10,238 nt of DNA from an uncultured Acidobacteriota bacterium (GTDB lineage: Bacteria > Acidobacteriota > Blastocatellia > RBC074), in contig CALBSU010000404.1 in NCBI GenBank assembly GCA_937967285.1, positions 1-10,238 of the forward strand, read 5' to 3'. The notes under the pieces are model-generated. The model was not told where the DNA came from. It searched no databases and worked only from the letters and a program-made list of their open reading frames with translations. Made by a program: the position numbers and the translations under genes. Numbering within the stretch: the first letter of the stretch is position 1; each line of letters begins with the position of its first letter. Shown one piece after another: positions 1 through 10,238 of this stretch.

Positions 1-891
<891 letters not shown>

Positions 892-908
892 CGTATCTAC
901 TGTAATCA

Positions 909-2249
<1,341 letters not shown>

Positions 2250-2253
2250 TCGA

Positions 2254-3036
2254 TTGGGAACAGAAGTCTACATAATAATAATGATCATCCTGACCGGAGT
2301 GATGGTCTACGGGCTCTATCTCAACCGGACTGCTCCGAAGGAGATCAATGCCGGTCGGCGATCGTTTCTGACCGGCCGCGGCCCGCACGCCATCTTCATC
2401 GGCGTCCAACTGGTGATTCAGATCTTCGGCAGCGACGAACTGCGCGCGAGGCTGGCCCGGCTGGTCGACGCCGAGGACGAGACCGACGATGCGGGAGAAA
2501 AACGACGCTTCATCAAGTCGATCGCTTCCCTGCTGATCGAGAACCGATACGCGTGGGAATACGGATTCTGGGATTACTACGACGATTCCGAAACGGCGAT
2601 CTCGACCTTCAATCAATGGAAGAACGAGATCGAGGCATCGATGGCCACCGAGCCCGACGAGATGGGTGAGGAGACCGACAGGATGCACAGGTTCTCGGAC
2701 CAGAAGGAGTATCTGGTCGTGACGCTGATGATGCTGATCGACAACCGCGAGGAGCCTGTCTCAGACGACAGCGGAGACATCCGGTTCAGGCCAACCTATT
2801 CGCAGCTCTCGGCTCCGTTCCGGAGGATCGTCGACGAGACGGAAGAGGAACAGTACTGGGAGGAGTCGACCTTCGAGAAGCTGCTCGAGGGACTGCGAGC
2901 GATCGATCCGCGGGCCATCGAGCGCGATGGTTTCTATGTCTATCCCGGAACCTCACAGGACGGGCTCTCATCCCTGGACCTGCTCAGCGACGAGGGCTGG
3001 AAATACATCACGGATCATTCATTCAGACTGAAGTAG
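2254..3036 (+). CDS. Single-pass membrane protein resembling DUF1517
   Basis: This 260-residue protein starts at a TTG supported by GGAGGG 7 nt upstream. Residues 4-23 (EVYIIIMIILTGVMVYGLYL) form one transmembrane helix. The rest is acidic and helix-rich, and probably lies outside the membrane on one side. From about residue 50 the order of motifs resembles the DUF1517 family of cyanobacteria, plastids and other bacteria, as I recall it: a VQLVIQIFG helix, an IENRYAWEYGFWDYY segment (compare 'RHPDYW.YG'), EYLVVTLMML (compare 'EYIVVTLLVA') and FYVYPGTSQDG (compare 'VEVLWTPQ'), ending in a leucine/acidic stretch. DUF1517 proteins are often membrane-anchored with Gly/Ser-rich segments; here such a segment is on the upstream partner instead. 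The role is unknown. The DUF1517 assignment is a pattern match by eye and needs a profile search. Confidence 0.7.
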   Translation: MGTEVYIIIMIILTGVMVYGLYLNRTAPKEINAGRRSFLTGRGPHAIFIGVQLVIQIFGSDELRARLARLVDAEDETDDAGEKRRFIKSIASLLIENRYAWEYGFWDYYDDSETAISTFNQWKNEIEASMATEPDEMGEETDRMHRFSDQKEYLVVTLMMLIDNREEPVSDDSGDIRFRPTYSQLSAPFRRIVDETEEEQYWEESTFEKLLEGLRAIDPRAIERDGFYVYPGTSQDGLSSLDLLSDEGWKYITDHSFRLK

Positions 3037-3045
3037 ACGAACTCA

Positions 3046-3055
3046 GGGAATTCCC
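3046..3055. promoter_or_regulatory. 10-bp perfect palindrome next to a promoter
   Basis: GGGAATTCCC is perfectly self-complementary. It lies 9 nt after the stop of the upstream gene and ends 3 nt before the -35 hexamer at 3059. The position would suit an operator or activator site. No T-run follows, so it is not a terminator. No regulator can be assigned, and chance occurrence is possible. Confidence 0.35.
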
Positions 3056-3058
3056 GGA

Positions 3059-3087
3059 TTGTCACTGACGCGATAAGCGACTATAAT
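3059..3087 (+). promoter_or_regulatory. Sigma70-type promoter for the SBBP protein gene
   Basis: TTGTCA (3059-3064, five of six bases match the -35 consensus) is separated by exactly 17 nt from a perfect TATAAT (3082-3087). Transcription would start near 3094, leaving a leader of about 100 nt before the ATG at 3195. The only other sequence in the 158-nt gap is the 10-bp palindrome upstream and a 7-bp inverted repeat (CGTTGCC 3096-3102 with GGCAACG 3126-3132) that could form a hairpin at the start of the leader. Confidence 0.6.
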
Positions 3088-3194
3088 TCCGATTCCGTTG
3101 CCGTTCAGAGACTCCCCGCAACACGGGCAACGCATCCCCTCTGACATCACTGCACTTGTGCCCTTCTCCCCGTTTTTGCCCCGGCGACCGGATC

Positions 3195-6029
3195 ATGAAA
3201 ACTGGCATCCACATCTATCGCCTGTTGACCCTGCTGCTGATGATGGCAGGAGCCGCTGCAATCGTGCAGGGTCCGGGGAGTGTCCGTGAAGCTACGCGGA
3301 TCAGCGACGAGAGGTTCCGCGCGCTGACCGGCGGGCTGCCGCTGCCGATCGAGGAGACGGGCGCGCCGGGCATCTATCACGGACGCGGCGCAAATTACCA
3401 CGTCGAGATGGGAAAAGCGGGTTTCAGGATCTCATCAGGCGGGGCCGAAGCAATATTATCGATCGCCGGCGGACGCAGTGATGCCGTCCCTGAGACTACA
3501 GACGCTCTTCCGGGCAGGAGCAACTACTTCATCGGAAACGATCCGGAGCAGTGGCGGACCGATGTCAGAAGTTACCGGAGAGCGATCTTTCACGGTATCT
3601 ACGACGGCATCGATCTGGCGTACTACGGCACGCGCGACAGTTTTGAATACGATTTCATCGTCGCGCCGGGATCGGATCCGGACACGATCCGTCTGAAAGT
3701 CGACAGGGACGTATCCCTGACGCCTGATGGTGATCTTCTGATCGGGGACGGCGCGATCAGGATGAAGCGGCCGTACGTCTACCAGGAACTTGATGACGGG
3801 AAGCATCGGGTCGACGGGCGTTTCGAGATCGGGAACGACGGCGGTATCGGATTCCTGATCGGGGAGTACGACCGGCAGAGACCGCTGGTGATCGATCCGA
3901 TCATCGAGTACGCGACATATTACGGCGGAAGCGGAACGGACGTCGGATACGGGATCGCGGTCGATCGTCTGGGAAACATGTATGTGACCGGGCAGACTTC
4001 CTCGCTCGACTTCCCTCAGCGGAACGGATTCTACCAGATGATCCAGGGAGCGAACGACGCGTTCGTCATGAAGCTCAACTCGACCGGAACGACGGTACTT
4101 TTTGCGACCTACATCGGCGGCCGCAATCCGGGGGACAGGGGCTGGTCGATCGAGGTCGACGACTCATTCAATATCTGGTTCACGGGAGAGACCAATTCGC
4201 TCAACTATCCGACGGTCAATGCCGCCCAGCCGCTCTTTCGGGGCAATGTCGATGCATTTCTGACGCGGCTCAACAGCGAGGGCAACGCGATCGTCTTCTC
4301 GACCTATCTGGGCGGGTTCCTGCCGGATGTCGCATACGACCTCGCGCTCGACAGGTCCGGCAACTGCTACATTACGGGTCGGACCGATTCCGAGAACTTC
4401 CCGGTCGTCAATCCGATCCAGGGAGCGATGCGCGGGCTGCGCGACGTCTTCGTCTCGAAGTTCGACAGAGACGGGACGCTGGTCTTTTCGACCTTCTACG
4501 GCGGCGACGCGGAGAGCGCCTCGAATCGCGACGTCGAGGCCGCCTTCGGGATTGCGATCGACCGGTTCGAGAGGATCTACATCACAGGGTTCACATCCTC
4601 GCACAGTTTTCCCGAGGTCGGCGGTCTCGGCCTCGGATTCGCGGGAGTCGAGGATGCGTTCGTCGTTAAACTGGATATCGGGCGCGGAGAGGTCGTCTAT
4701 TCGACGCTGATCGGCGGCACGCGAGCAGACAATGCCGGCGGCATCGCGGTCGACGATTTCGGCAACGCCTACATCACAGGCTACACGCTCTCGACCGATT
4801 TCCCTGTCAGGGATGCGATCCAGCCGTCGTATGCCGGCAACATCGACGGTTTTGTGACGAAGATCAGCGCATCGGGCCGGGAGCTGATCTATTCGACCTA
4901 TCTCGGCGGCGGGAGCGATGAGAACACGGGGATCATCGTCGAGAACGTGCCGAGCTGTGCGATCGAGGTCGACCGCGCGGGAAACGCATTTGTCAGCGGC
5001 AAGACGGCATCGACCGATTTCCCCGTCGTACTGCCGATTCAGCCCGCGCTGCGCGGAGATCACGACCTGTTCGCGGCGAGGATCGATCCGGGAGGTTCGC
5101 AGCTCGTCTTTTCGACATTCTTCGGGAGCAGTTTCAGCGGCAGCACGGGATTCGAGGAGCGCGCCACGGGAATGGCGCTCAGCGATCAGGGGCGGATCTA
5201 CCTGGTCGGCCAGGTGCTCAAGAACGACCTCTTCACGATTCTTCCGGCGCAGAGTTCATACGGAGGCGGATTGAGCGACGTTATGATTCTGCGTCTCTCC
5301 ACACCGGACATCGTCACGATGACGCCGGTCTCCGCTGCGGGGTTTGCCGGCGGAGGGCTGGCTCCCGCTTCGATCGTCTCCCTCTTCGGAGTCGATCTGG
5401 CGGCGGGAGTTGAGGCGGCGACCTCGGTGCCGCTTCCGACATCGCTGCTCGGGACGACGGTCAGGATCATCGATTCCGCGGCCGTCGAGGTCGAGTGCCC
5501 GCTCTTCTTCGTCTCGCCCAATCAGATCAATGCTCTCGTCCCGGCCGGAACAGCCGCCGGGCGGGCGAAGTTCATCGTCACCAATGCGCAGAACTTGACC
5601 CGCGAGGCGACGGTCTGGATCAACACGGTTGCTCCGGGCCTCTTCACCGCCGATGCGAGCGGCCAGGGACTGCCGGCCGCGCTGCTGCTGAGAGTCAAAG
5701 CCGATGGAACGCAGAGCTTCGAGCCCGTGGCATTTTACGACGCATTCGGCAGCGTCTTCCCGGCGCCGATCAGCTTCGGCGATCAGTCGGACCAGCTCTT
5801 TCTGATCCTCTTCGCGACGGGAGTCCGCAACGGCGATCTCTCCGGCGTCAAAGTCAGCATCGACGGGATCGACGCGCCGGTTCTCTACGCCGGCGAACAG
5901 GGCGGCTTCGTCGGACTCGACCAGATCAATCTCAGCCTTCCCCGCCAGCTCGCCGGCAAGGGCAGCGTGCAGCTCCGGCTCGAAACGGATCACTGGATGG
6001 CCAATCAGGTGCGGCTCGTCTTCCAGTAG
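3195..6029 (+). CDS. Secreted SBBP beta-propeller protein with TIGR03437-like C-terminus
   Basis: The chosen ATG at 3195 gives 944 residues and begins with a typical signal peptide (MKTGIHIYRLLTLLLMMAGA, cleavage probably near residue 25). An in-frame TTG at 3156 would put 13 polar residues in front and spoil it. Residues about 30-235 match the DUF7948-like N-terminal domain of SBBP proteins (SYRRAIFHGIYDGIDLAYYG, FEYDFIVAPGSDPDTIRL, RPLVIDPIIEYATYYGG). Residues about 239-705 carry seven repeats of the form 'G.A.D..GN.Y.TG.T.S..FP', for example YGIAVDRLGNMYVTG and GGIAVDDFGNAYITG, which fits a seven-bladed propeller. The last 230 residues match the 'Solibacter' C-terminal domain: LAPASIVSLFG, VSPNQINALVPAGTAAG, APGLFT, FATGVRN and GLDQINLSLP. 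Such proteins are abundant in Acidobacteriota and are thought to act at or outside the cell surface; their substrates are unknown. The gene has its own promoter, separate from the operon upstream. Confidence 0.9.
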   Translation: MKTGIHIYRLLTLLLMMAGAAAIVQGPGSVREATRISDERFRALTGGLPLPIEETGAPGIYHGRGANYHVEMGKAGFRISSGGAEAILSIAGGRSDAVPETTDALPGRSNYFIGNDPEQWRTDVRSYRRAIFHGIYDGIDLAYYGTRDSFEYDFIVAPGSDPDTIRLKVDRDVSLTPDGDLLIGDGAIRMKRPYVYQELDDGKHRVDGRFEIGNDGGIGFLIGEYDRQRPLVIDPIIEYATYYGGSGTDVGYGIAVDRLGNMYVTGQTSSLDFPQRNGFYQMIQGANDAFVMKLNSTGTTVLFATYIGGRNPGDRGWSIEVDDSFNIWFTGETNSLNYPTVNAAQPLFRGNVDAFLTRLNSEGNAIVFSTYLGGFLPDVAYDLALDRSGNCYITGRTDSENFPVVNPIQGAMRGLRDVFVSKFDRDGTLVFSTFYGGDAESASNRDVEAAFGIAIDRFERIYITGFTSSHSFPEVGGLGLGFAGVEDAFVVKLDIGRGEVVYSTLIGGTRADNAGGIAVDDFGNAYITGYTLSTDFPVRDAIQPSYAGNIDGFVTKISASGRELIYSTYLGGGSDENTGIIVENVPSCAIEVDRAGNAFVSGKTASTDFPVVLPIQPALRGDHDLFAARIDPGGSQLVFSTFFGSSFSGSTGFEERATGMALSDQGRIYLVGQVLKNDLFTILPAQSSYGGGLSDVMILRLSTPDIVTMTPVSAAGFAGGGLAPASIVSLFGVDLAAGVEAATSVPLPTSLLGTTVRIIDSAAVEVECPLFFVSPNQINALVPAGTAAGRAKFIVTNAQNLTREATVWINTVAPGLFTADASGQGLPAALLLRVKADGTQSFEPVAFYDAFGSVFPAPISFGDQSDQLFLILFATGVRNGDLSGVKVSIDGIDAPVLYAGEQGGFVGLDQINLSLPRQLAGKGSVQLRLETDHWMANQVRLVFQ

Positions 6030-6057
6030 ACTTCAGACCGTTCTTCAGTAATCAGGA

Positions 6058-6211
<154 letters not shown>

Positions 6212-6212
<1 letters not shown>

Positions 6213-7119
6213 CACATCTCATCGAATTTTCTGTAGTGAATCTGGCGCTGCTCGGCGATCGAACGGTTGGCGGAGGCGAAAAGGTCGCGCAGGCTGTTGT
6301 AGTCGGCGGCTTCGAGGGAATCGCGGAGGCTCGACAGCTCTGCGATCAGCAGGTCGAGTGCGGGGAGGATGTTGTCGCGGTTGGTCATGCAGATGTCCCG
6401 CCAGACCGACCAGGCGCTGGCTCCGAGGCGCGTCGTGTCGCGCCATCCGGTTGCGGCCAGCTTCTGCGCCAGGGCCCTGTCGGCGACAATCCCGTCGTGT
6501 TCGGCTCCCAGCAGGGAGGCGAGCGCGCTGGATGTGAGCTGCGGCAGGTGGCTGATCAGAGCGACCGCACGGTCGTGAAGTTCGGGATCCGCGATGACCG
6601 GCCGGGCGCCGATCCGTGTGACCAGAGATGAGAGAATCTCGAGCGCCGGGGGATCTGTCCGGTCGTCCGATGCCAGGACGTAGACGGCGCCGTCGAAGAG
6701 ATCTCCGCGAGCGTATTCGACGCCGGTCTGTTCGCTTCCGGCCATCGGATGACCGCCGACGAAGCGCGTCCCTTCAGGCAGTGAGGACCGCGCGGCCCGG
6801 AGGATCGCGACCTTGGTGCTGCCGGCGTCGGTGACGATCGCATCCGGCCGGATCTGTCCGCCGCGGGTTTTGAGGAAGTCGATGATTCCGCCGATCGGTG
6901 CGGCAAGATAGATCAGATCGGCCGGGCAGGTCTCTCCCCTATCGAAGCTCTCCTCGACTGCATCGACCACTCCGCGTTCTGCGGCCAGGGCGGCGCTGCG
7001 GCGTCCGCCGTACGAGGTAAGACGTCCGGAGAAACCGGCCCGGCGCAGCGCGAGCGCGAGGGACCCGCCGATCAGACCGCAGCCGACGATGCAGACGTGA
7101 CTGAACCGGTCGACCTCGC

Positions 7120-7123
<4 letters not shown>
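6212..7123 (-). CDS. tyrA: Prephenate/arogenate dehydrogenase (TyrA)
   Basis: This enzyme oxidatively decarboxylates prephenate to 4-hydroxyphenylpyruvate, or arogenate to tyrosine. It has 303 residues, a monofunctional length without a chorismate mutase or ACT domain. The N-terminal Rossmann domain has GCGLIG at 14-19. Other family motifs are TDAGSTK (98-104), GGHPMAGSE (123-131, catalytic His125), SHLPQ (191-195) and GWRDTTRLG (226-234, substrate-binding Arg), followed by a helical dimerisation domain. The end of the second strand reads SYGGRR (37-42), without the acidic residue that favours NAD, and the family's frequent SHLPH is SHLPQ. Both points suggest NADP use and altered substrate or inhibitor recognition. 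The start is a GTG overlapping the TGA of the upstream gene (GTGA, 7120-7123), with GAGAGG (7129-7134) 5 nt before it, so translation is coupled to the DAHP-synthase-like protein. It is the last gene of its operon. Confidence 0.92.
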
Positions 7124-8130
<1,007 letters not shown>

Positions 8131-8173
8131 AACTATTGATCCTCAGACGTCCGGTCGGTCAGCGACGCGGATC

Positions 8174-8476
8174 TCAGGACTCCTCCTCGGTGGCCTTGAT
8201 TCTTTCGATCCTTCTCGCCTCGTCGATGACACGCTCGAAGAGCCGCCGGATGGCCTCCCTGTCGAGTGGCCCGGTGTTGGCGGCCGTGACGTTGGCATAG
8301 ACCTGCGCCTCTCGCTTCGGCGAATAGATCTCGAGCCCCAGCCGCTTCTTGATGTATCCGATCTCGATCGCGCACTGGGTCCGCTGATTGAACAGTGCGA
8401 CCAGCTGCAGATCGATCTCGTCGATCCGGCGACGCCAGTCATCCATGGTCATCTCATTGCCTTGTTCGTCTTTCAT
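8174..8476 (-). CDS. aroQ: Chorismate mutase, AroQ class
   Basis: This protein converts chorismate to prephenate, the first step toward phenylalanine and tyrosine. It has 100 residues in the three-helix AroQ fold. Aligned with the E. coli PheA mutase domain, every catalytic position is filled: Arg15 (DWRRRID), Arg32 (FNQRTQ), Lys43 (GYIKKR), Arg55-Glu56 (YSPKREAQV) and Glu91 where E. coli has Gln88; Glu is normal there in other AroQ proteins. The segment IGYIKKRLGL.IYSPKREAQV is typical of mutases that stand alone or are joined to DAHP synthase. The ATG at 8476 lies 9 nt after the trpA stop without a clear ribosome site. The ATG at 8452 (residue 9) has AAGG 7 nt upstream and could be the true start; residues 1-10 are poorly conserved either way. 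The gene stands directly before the DAHP-synthase-like gene, the pair that is fused in Bacillus and complexed in Mycobacterium. Confidence 0.92.
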   Translation of the reverse strand: MKDEQGNEMTMDDWRRRIDEIDLQLVALFNQRTQCAIEIGYIKKRLGLEIYSPKREAQVYANVTAANTGPLDREAIRRLFERVIDEARRIERIKATEEES

Positions 8477-8485
8477 GATATCGGA

Positions 8486-9265
8486 TTATGAAATCAGATC
8501 CGCCGCCAGACCGGCCACCTTCTCGACCAGACGCGGATCTCCGAGGCTGTTTTCTATTTCGAGAACCAGCCGCGACCCGACAACCGCGCCGTCGGCATAA
8601 TCCCACACTCCGCGGACATGCTCCGGTTTCGAGACGCCGAAACCGACCGCCACCGGCAGATCCGATAACCGGCGAACCCGCTCGACTATTCCCTTCACAT
8701 CGTCCGAGACGTTTTCGCGGACGCCGGTCACGCCGGTCCGCGCAACGACGTAGATGAAGCCGCGCGACATCCCCGCAATCAGCCTGATCCGCTCGTCGGT
8801 CGATGTCGGAGCGACGAGAAAGACCGTGTCCACGCCCGCGGCCCGCATCTCGGCGACGAATCCCTCGGCCTCCTCCGGGATGAGATCTGTGATCAGCACG
8901 CCGTCGACTCCGGCCCGCCTGAGCGCCTCGCCGGCCGGGCCCAGCCGGAGCAGCGGATTGAAATAGGTGAAGAGCACGATCGGAATATCGCTCTTCGTTC
9001 TGATCCGCGCGACCAGATCCAGTATCTCCTCGACGCCGATCGGATTCTTCAATGCCCTTTCGGATGCCCGCTGGATGACCGGTCCGTCGGCCATCGGATC
9101 CGAAAACGGCACGCCCAGTTCGATGATGTCCGCCCCCGCAGCGTCGAGCGCCAGCACGAGATCTTCCGTCGTCGCCAGATCGGGATCACCGGCGGTGATG
9201 TACGGAATGAATGCCTTGCGCCCCTCCCGCCTCAATTTTTCGAATGTTTCAGTGATTCGCGACAT
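8486..9265 (-). CDS. trpA: Tryptophan synthase alpha chain
   Basis: TrpA cleaves indole-3-glycerol phosphate to glyceraldehyde 3-phosphate and indole, which is channelled to TrpB in the alpha2-beta2 complex. The 259-residue length is normal for the family. The (beta/alpha)8 barrel shows PYITAGDPD (21-29), ELGVPFSDPMADGPVIQ (49-65) with the catalytic Glu49 and Asp60 at the same numbers as in the E. coli enzyme, the LFTYFNPLL segment, VLITDLIPEEA, the phosphate-binding TGVTGVR, VGFGVSKPEH and a GSRLV motif. The ATG at 9265 starts at the expected family position and has a GGAAG 4 nt upstream. The gene is preceded by an unusually long 200-bp gap after trpB and followed after 9 nt by chorismate mutase, so tryptophan and tyrosine branch genes share a transcript. 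Confidence 0.96.
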   Translation of the reverse strand: MSRITETFEKLRREGRKAFIPYITAGDPDLATTEDLVLALDAAGADIIELGVPFSDPMADGPVIQRASERALKNPIGVEEILDLVARIRTKSDIPIVLFTYFNPLLRLGPAGEALRRAGVDGVLITDLIPEEAEGFVAEMRAAGVDTVFLVAPTSTDERIRLIAGMSRGFIYVVARTGVTGVRENVSDDVKGIVERVRRLSDLPVAVGFGVSKPEHVRGVWDYADGAVVGSRLVLEIENSLGDPRLVEKVAGLAADLIS

Positions 9266-9296
9266 GATTCTTCCGCCGGGTTATGAGTTCAGAGTT

Positions 9297-9442
9297 GTAA
9301 CTGCTCAGGGAAAAGATTGAGTTCCCAGTTGCCAGTTTCCAGTGGGCATCCCGAAATCCGTGTTTGTTTGCAGGGTCAAATTCCGGCAAACCACCGCCCT
9401 GTCAAATAAAACTGGAAACTATTACCCGAACTGAGCAGTTAC
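9297..9442. repeat. Nested inverted repeats in the trpB-trpA gap
   Basis: Two perfect inverted pairs are nested. GTAACTGCTCAG (9297-9308) pairs with CTGAGCAGTTAC (9431-9442), and AGTTTCCAGT (9334-9343) pairs with ACTGGAAACT (9411-9420). Inside lies a further pair, GTTTGC (9366-9371) with GCAAAC (9386-9391). The order of motifs is therefore mirrored over 146 bp, as in a REP or MITE-like insertion. The DNA is more AT-rich than the flanking genes and holds no credible coding frame. On the minus strand a perfect TTGACA (complement of 9400-9405) is present but no good -10 follows at 16-18 nt, so a promoter for trpA is not supported. Confidence 0.65.
9320..9343 (+). repeat. Three tandem heptamers AGTTNCC
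   Basis: AGTTCCC (9320-9326), AGTTGCC (9327-9333) and AGTTTCC (9334-9340) follow one another without spacing, and a partial AGT ends the run. One related copy lies inverted at 9411-9420. Short tandem heptamer repeats of this kind are known from intergenic DNA of several phyla, including cyanobacteria. The array is too short and regular to be a CRISPR. Confidence 0.75.
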
Positions 9443-9465
9443 TCAGATTTACAGTAATAAAACGC

Positions 9466-10238
<773 letters not shown>

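Noticed and set aside
3156..3194. Upstream TTG start for the SBBP protein
   Set aside because: It would add 13 polar residues before an otherwise ideal signal peptide beginning at the ATG at 3195, and it has no ribosome binding site.
4164..5063. 299-codon open frame on the minus strand
   Set aside because: Antisense to the propeller repeats. Its repetitive Asp/Arg-rich product mirrors the repeats on the coding strand and has no domain of its own.
5256..5993. 245-codon open frame on the minus strand
   Set aside because: Antisense to the TIGR03437-like domain, which is well supported; the product is compositionally biased.
9320..9420. CRISPR-like array
   Set aside because: The repeats are 7 nt with no spacers, and one copy is inverted; there are no cas genes nearby.

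Overview
The window most likely comes from an acidobacterium, by inference. The protein at 3195-6029 ends in a domain that looks like the 'Solibacter' C-terminal domain (TIGR03437), attached to an SBBP-type beta-propeller. This architecture is strongly associated with Acidobacteriota. The DNA is GC-rich (about 60% by eye) and uses some TTG and GTG starts. Two AT-richer repeat islands interrupt it.

Left half, plus strand. Three tightly packed genes (1-3036) look like one operon of envelope or extracytoplasmic proteins of unknown job. The first is a partial protein with a PEGA-like domain followed by a jelly-roll-like domain. The second is a membrane-anchored protein with a twin-arginine-like N-terminus and an Arg/Ser/Gly/Tyr-rich tail. 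The third is a single-pass membrane protein that resembles DUF1517. A well-formed sigma70-type promoter with a 10-bp palindrome just upstream (3046-3087) then precedes a 944-residue secreted protein with a DUF7948-like N-terminus, seven propeller blades and a TIGR03437-like end.

Middle, 6030-6211. The two halves of the window converge on an almost perfect 50-bp inverted repeat (6058-6212) built from phased CCAAGA/TCTTGG hexamers. Its right end touches the last base of the tyrA stop codon.

Right half, minus strand. The order is trpB (5' end outside the window), trpA, a chorismate mutase, a DAHP-synthase-like protein and tyrA. These cover the last two steps of tryptophan synthesis and the branch to tyrosine. 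TrpB, TrpA and chorismate mutase keep their catalytic residues. A 200-bp gap between trpB and trpA holds heptamer repeats and nested inverted repeats.

The most striking observation concerns the DAHP-synthase-like protein (7120-8130). It keeps the fold, the N-terminal ferredoxin-like regulatory domain and the His and Asp metal ligands. It has lost the metal-binding Cys (to Gly), has Asp where the metal-binding Glu should be, and has changed four of the five basic PEP-binding residues. It looks like a pseudo-DAHP synthase kept intact between an active chorismate mutase and TyrA. I propose it acts as an aromatic amino acid sensor or scaffold for those enzymes. TyrA itself has features that suggest NADP use and possibly arogenate rather than prephenate as substrate.
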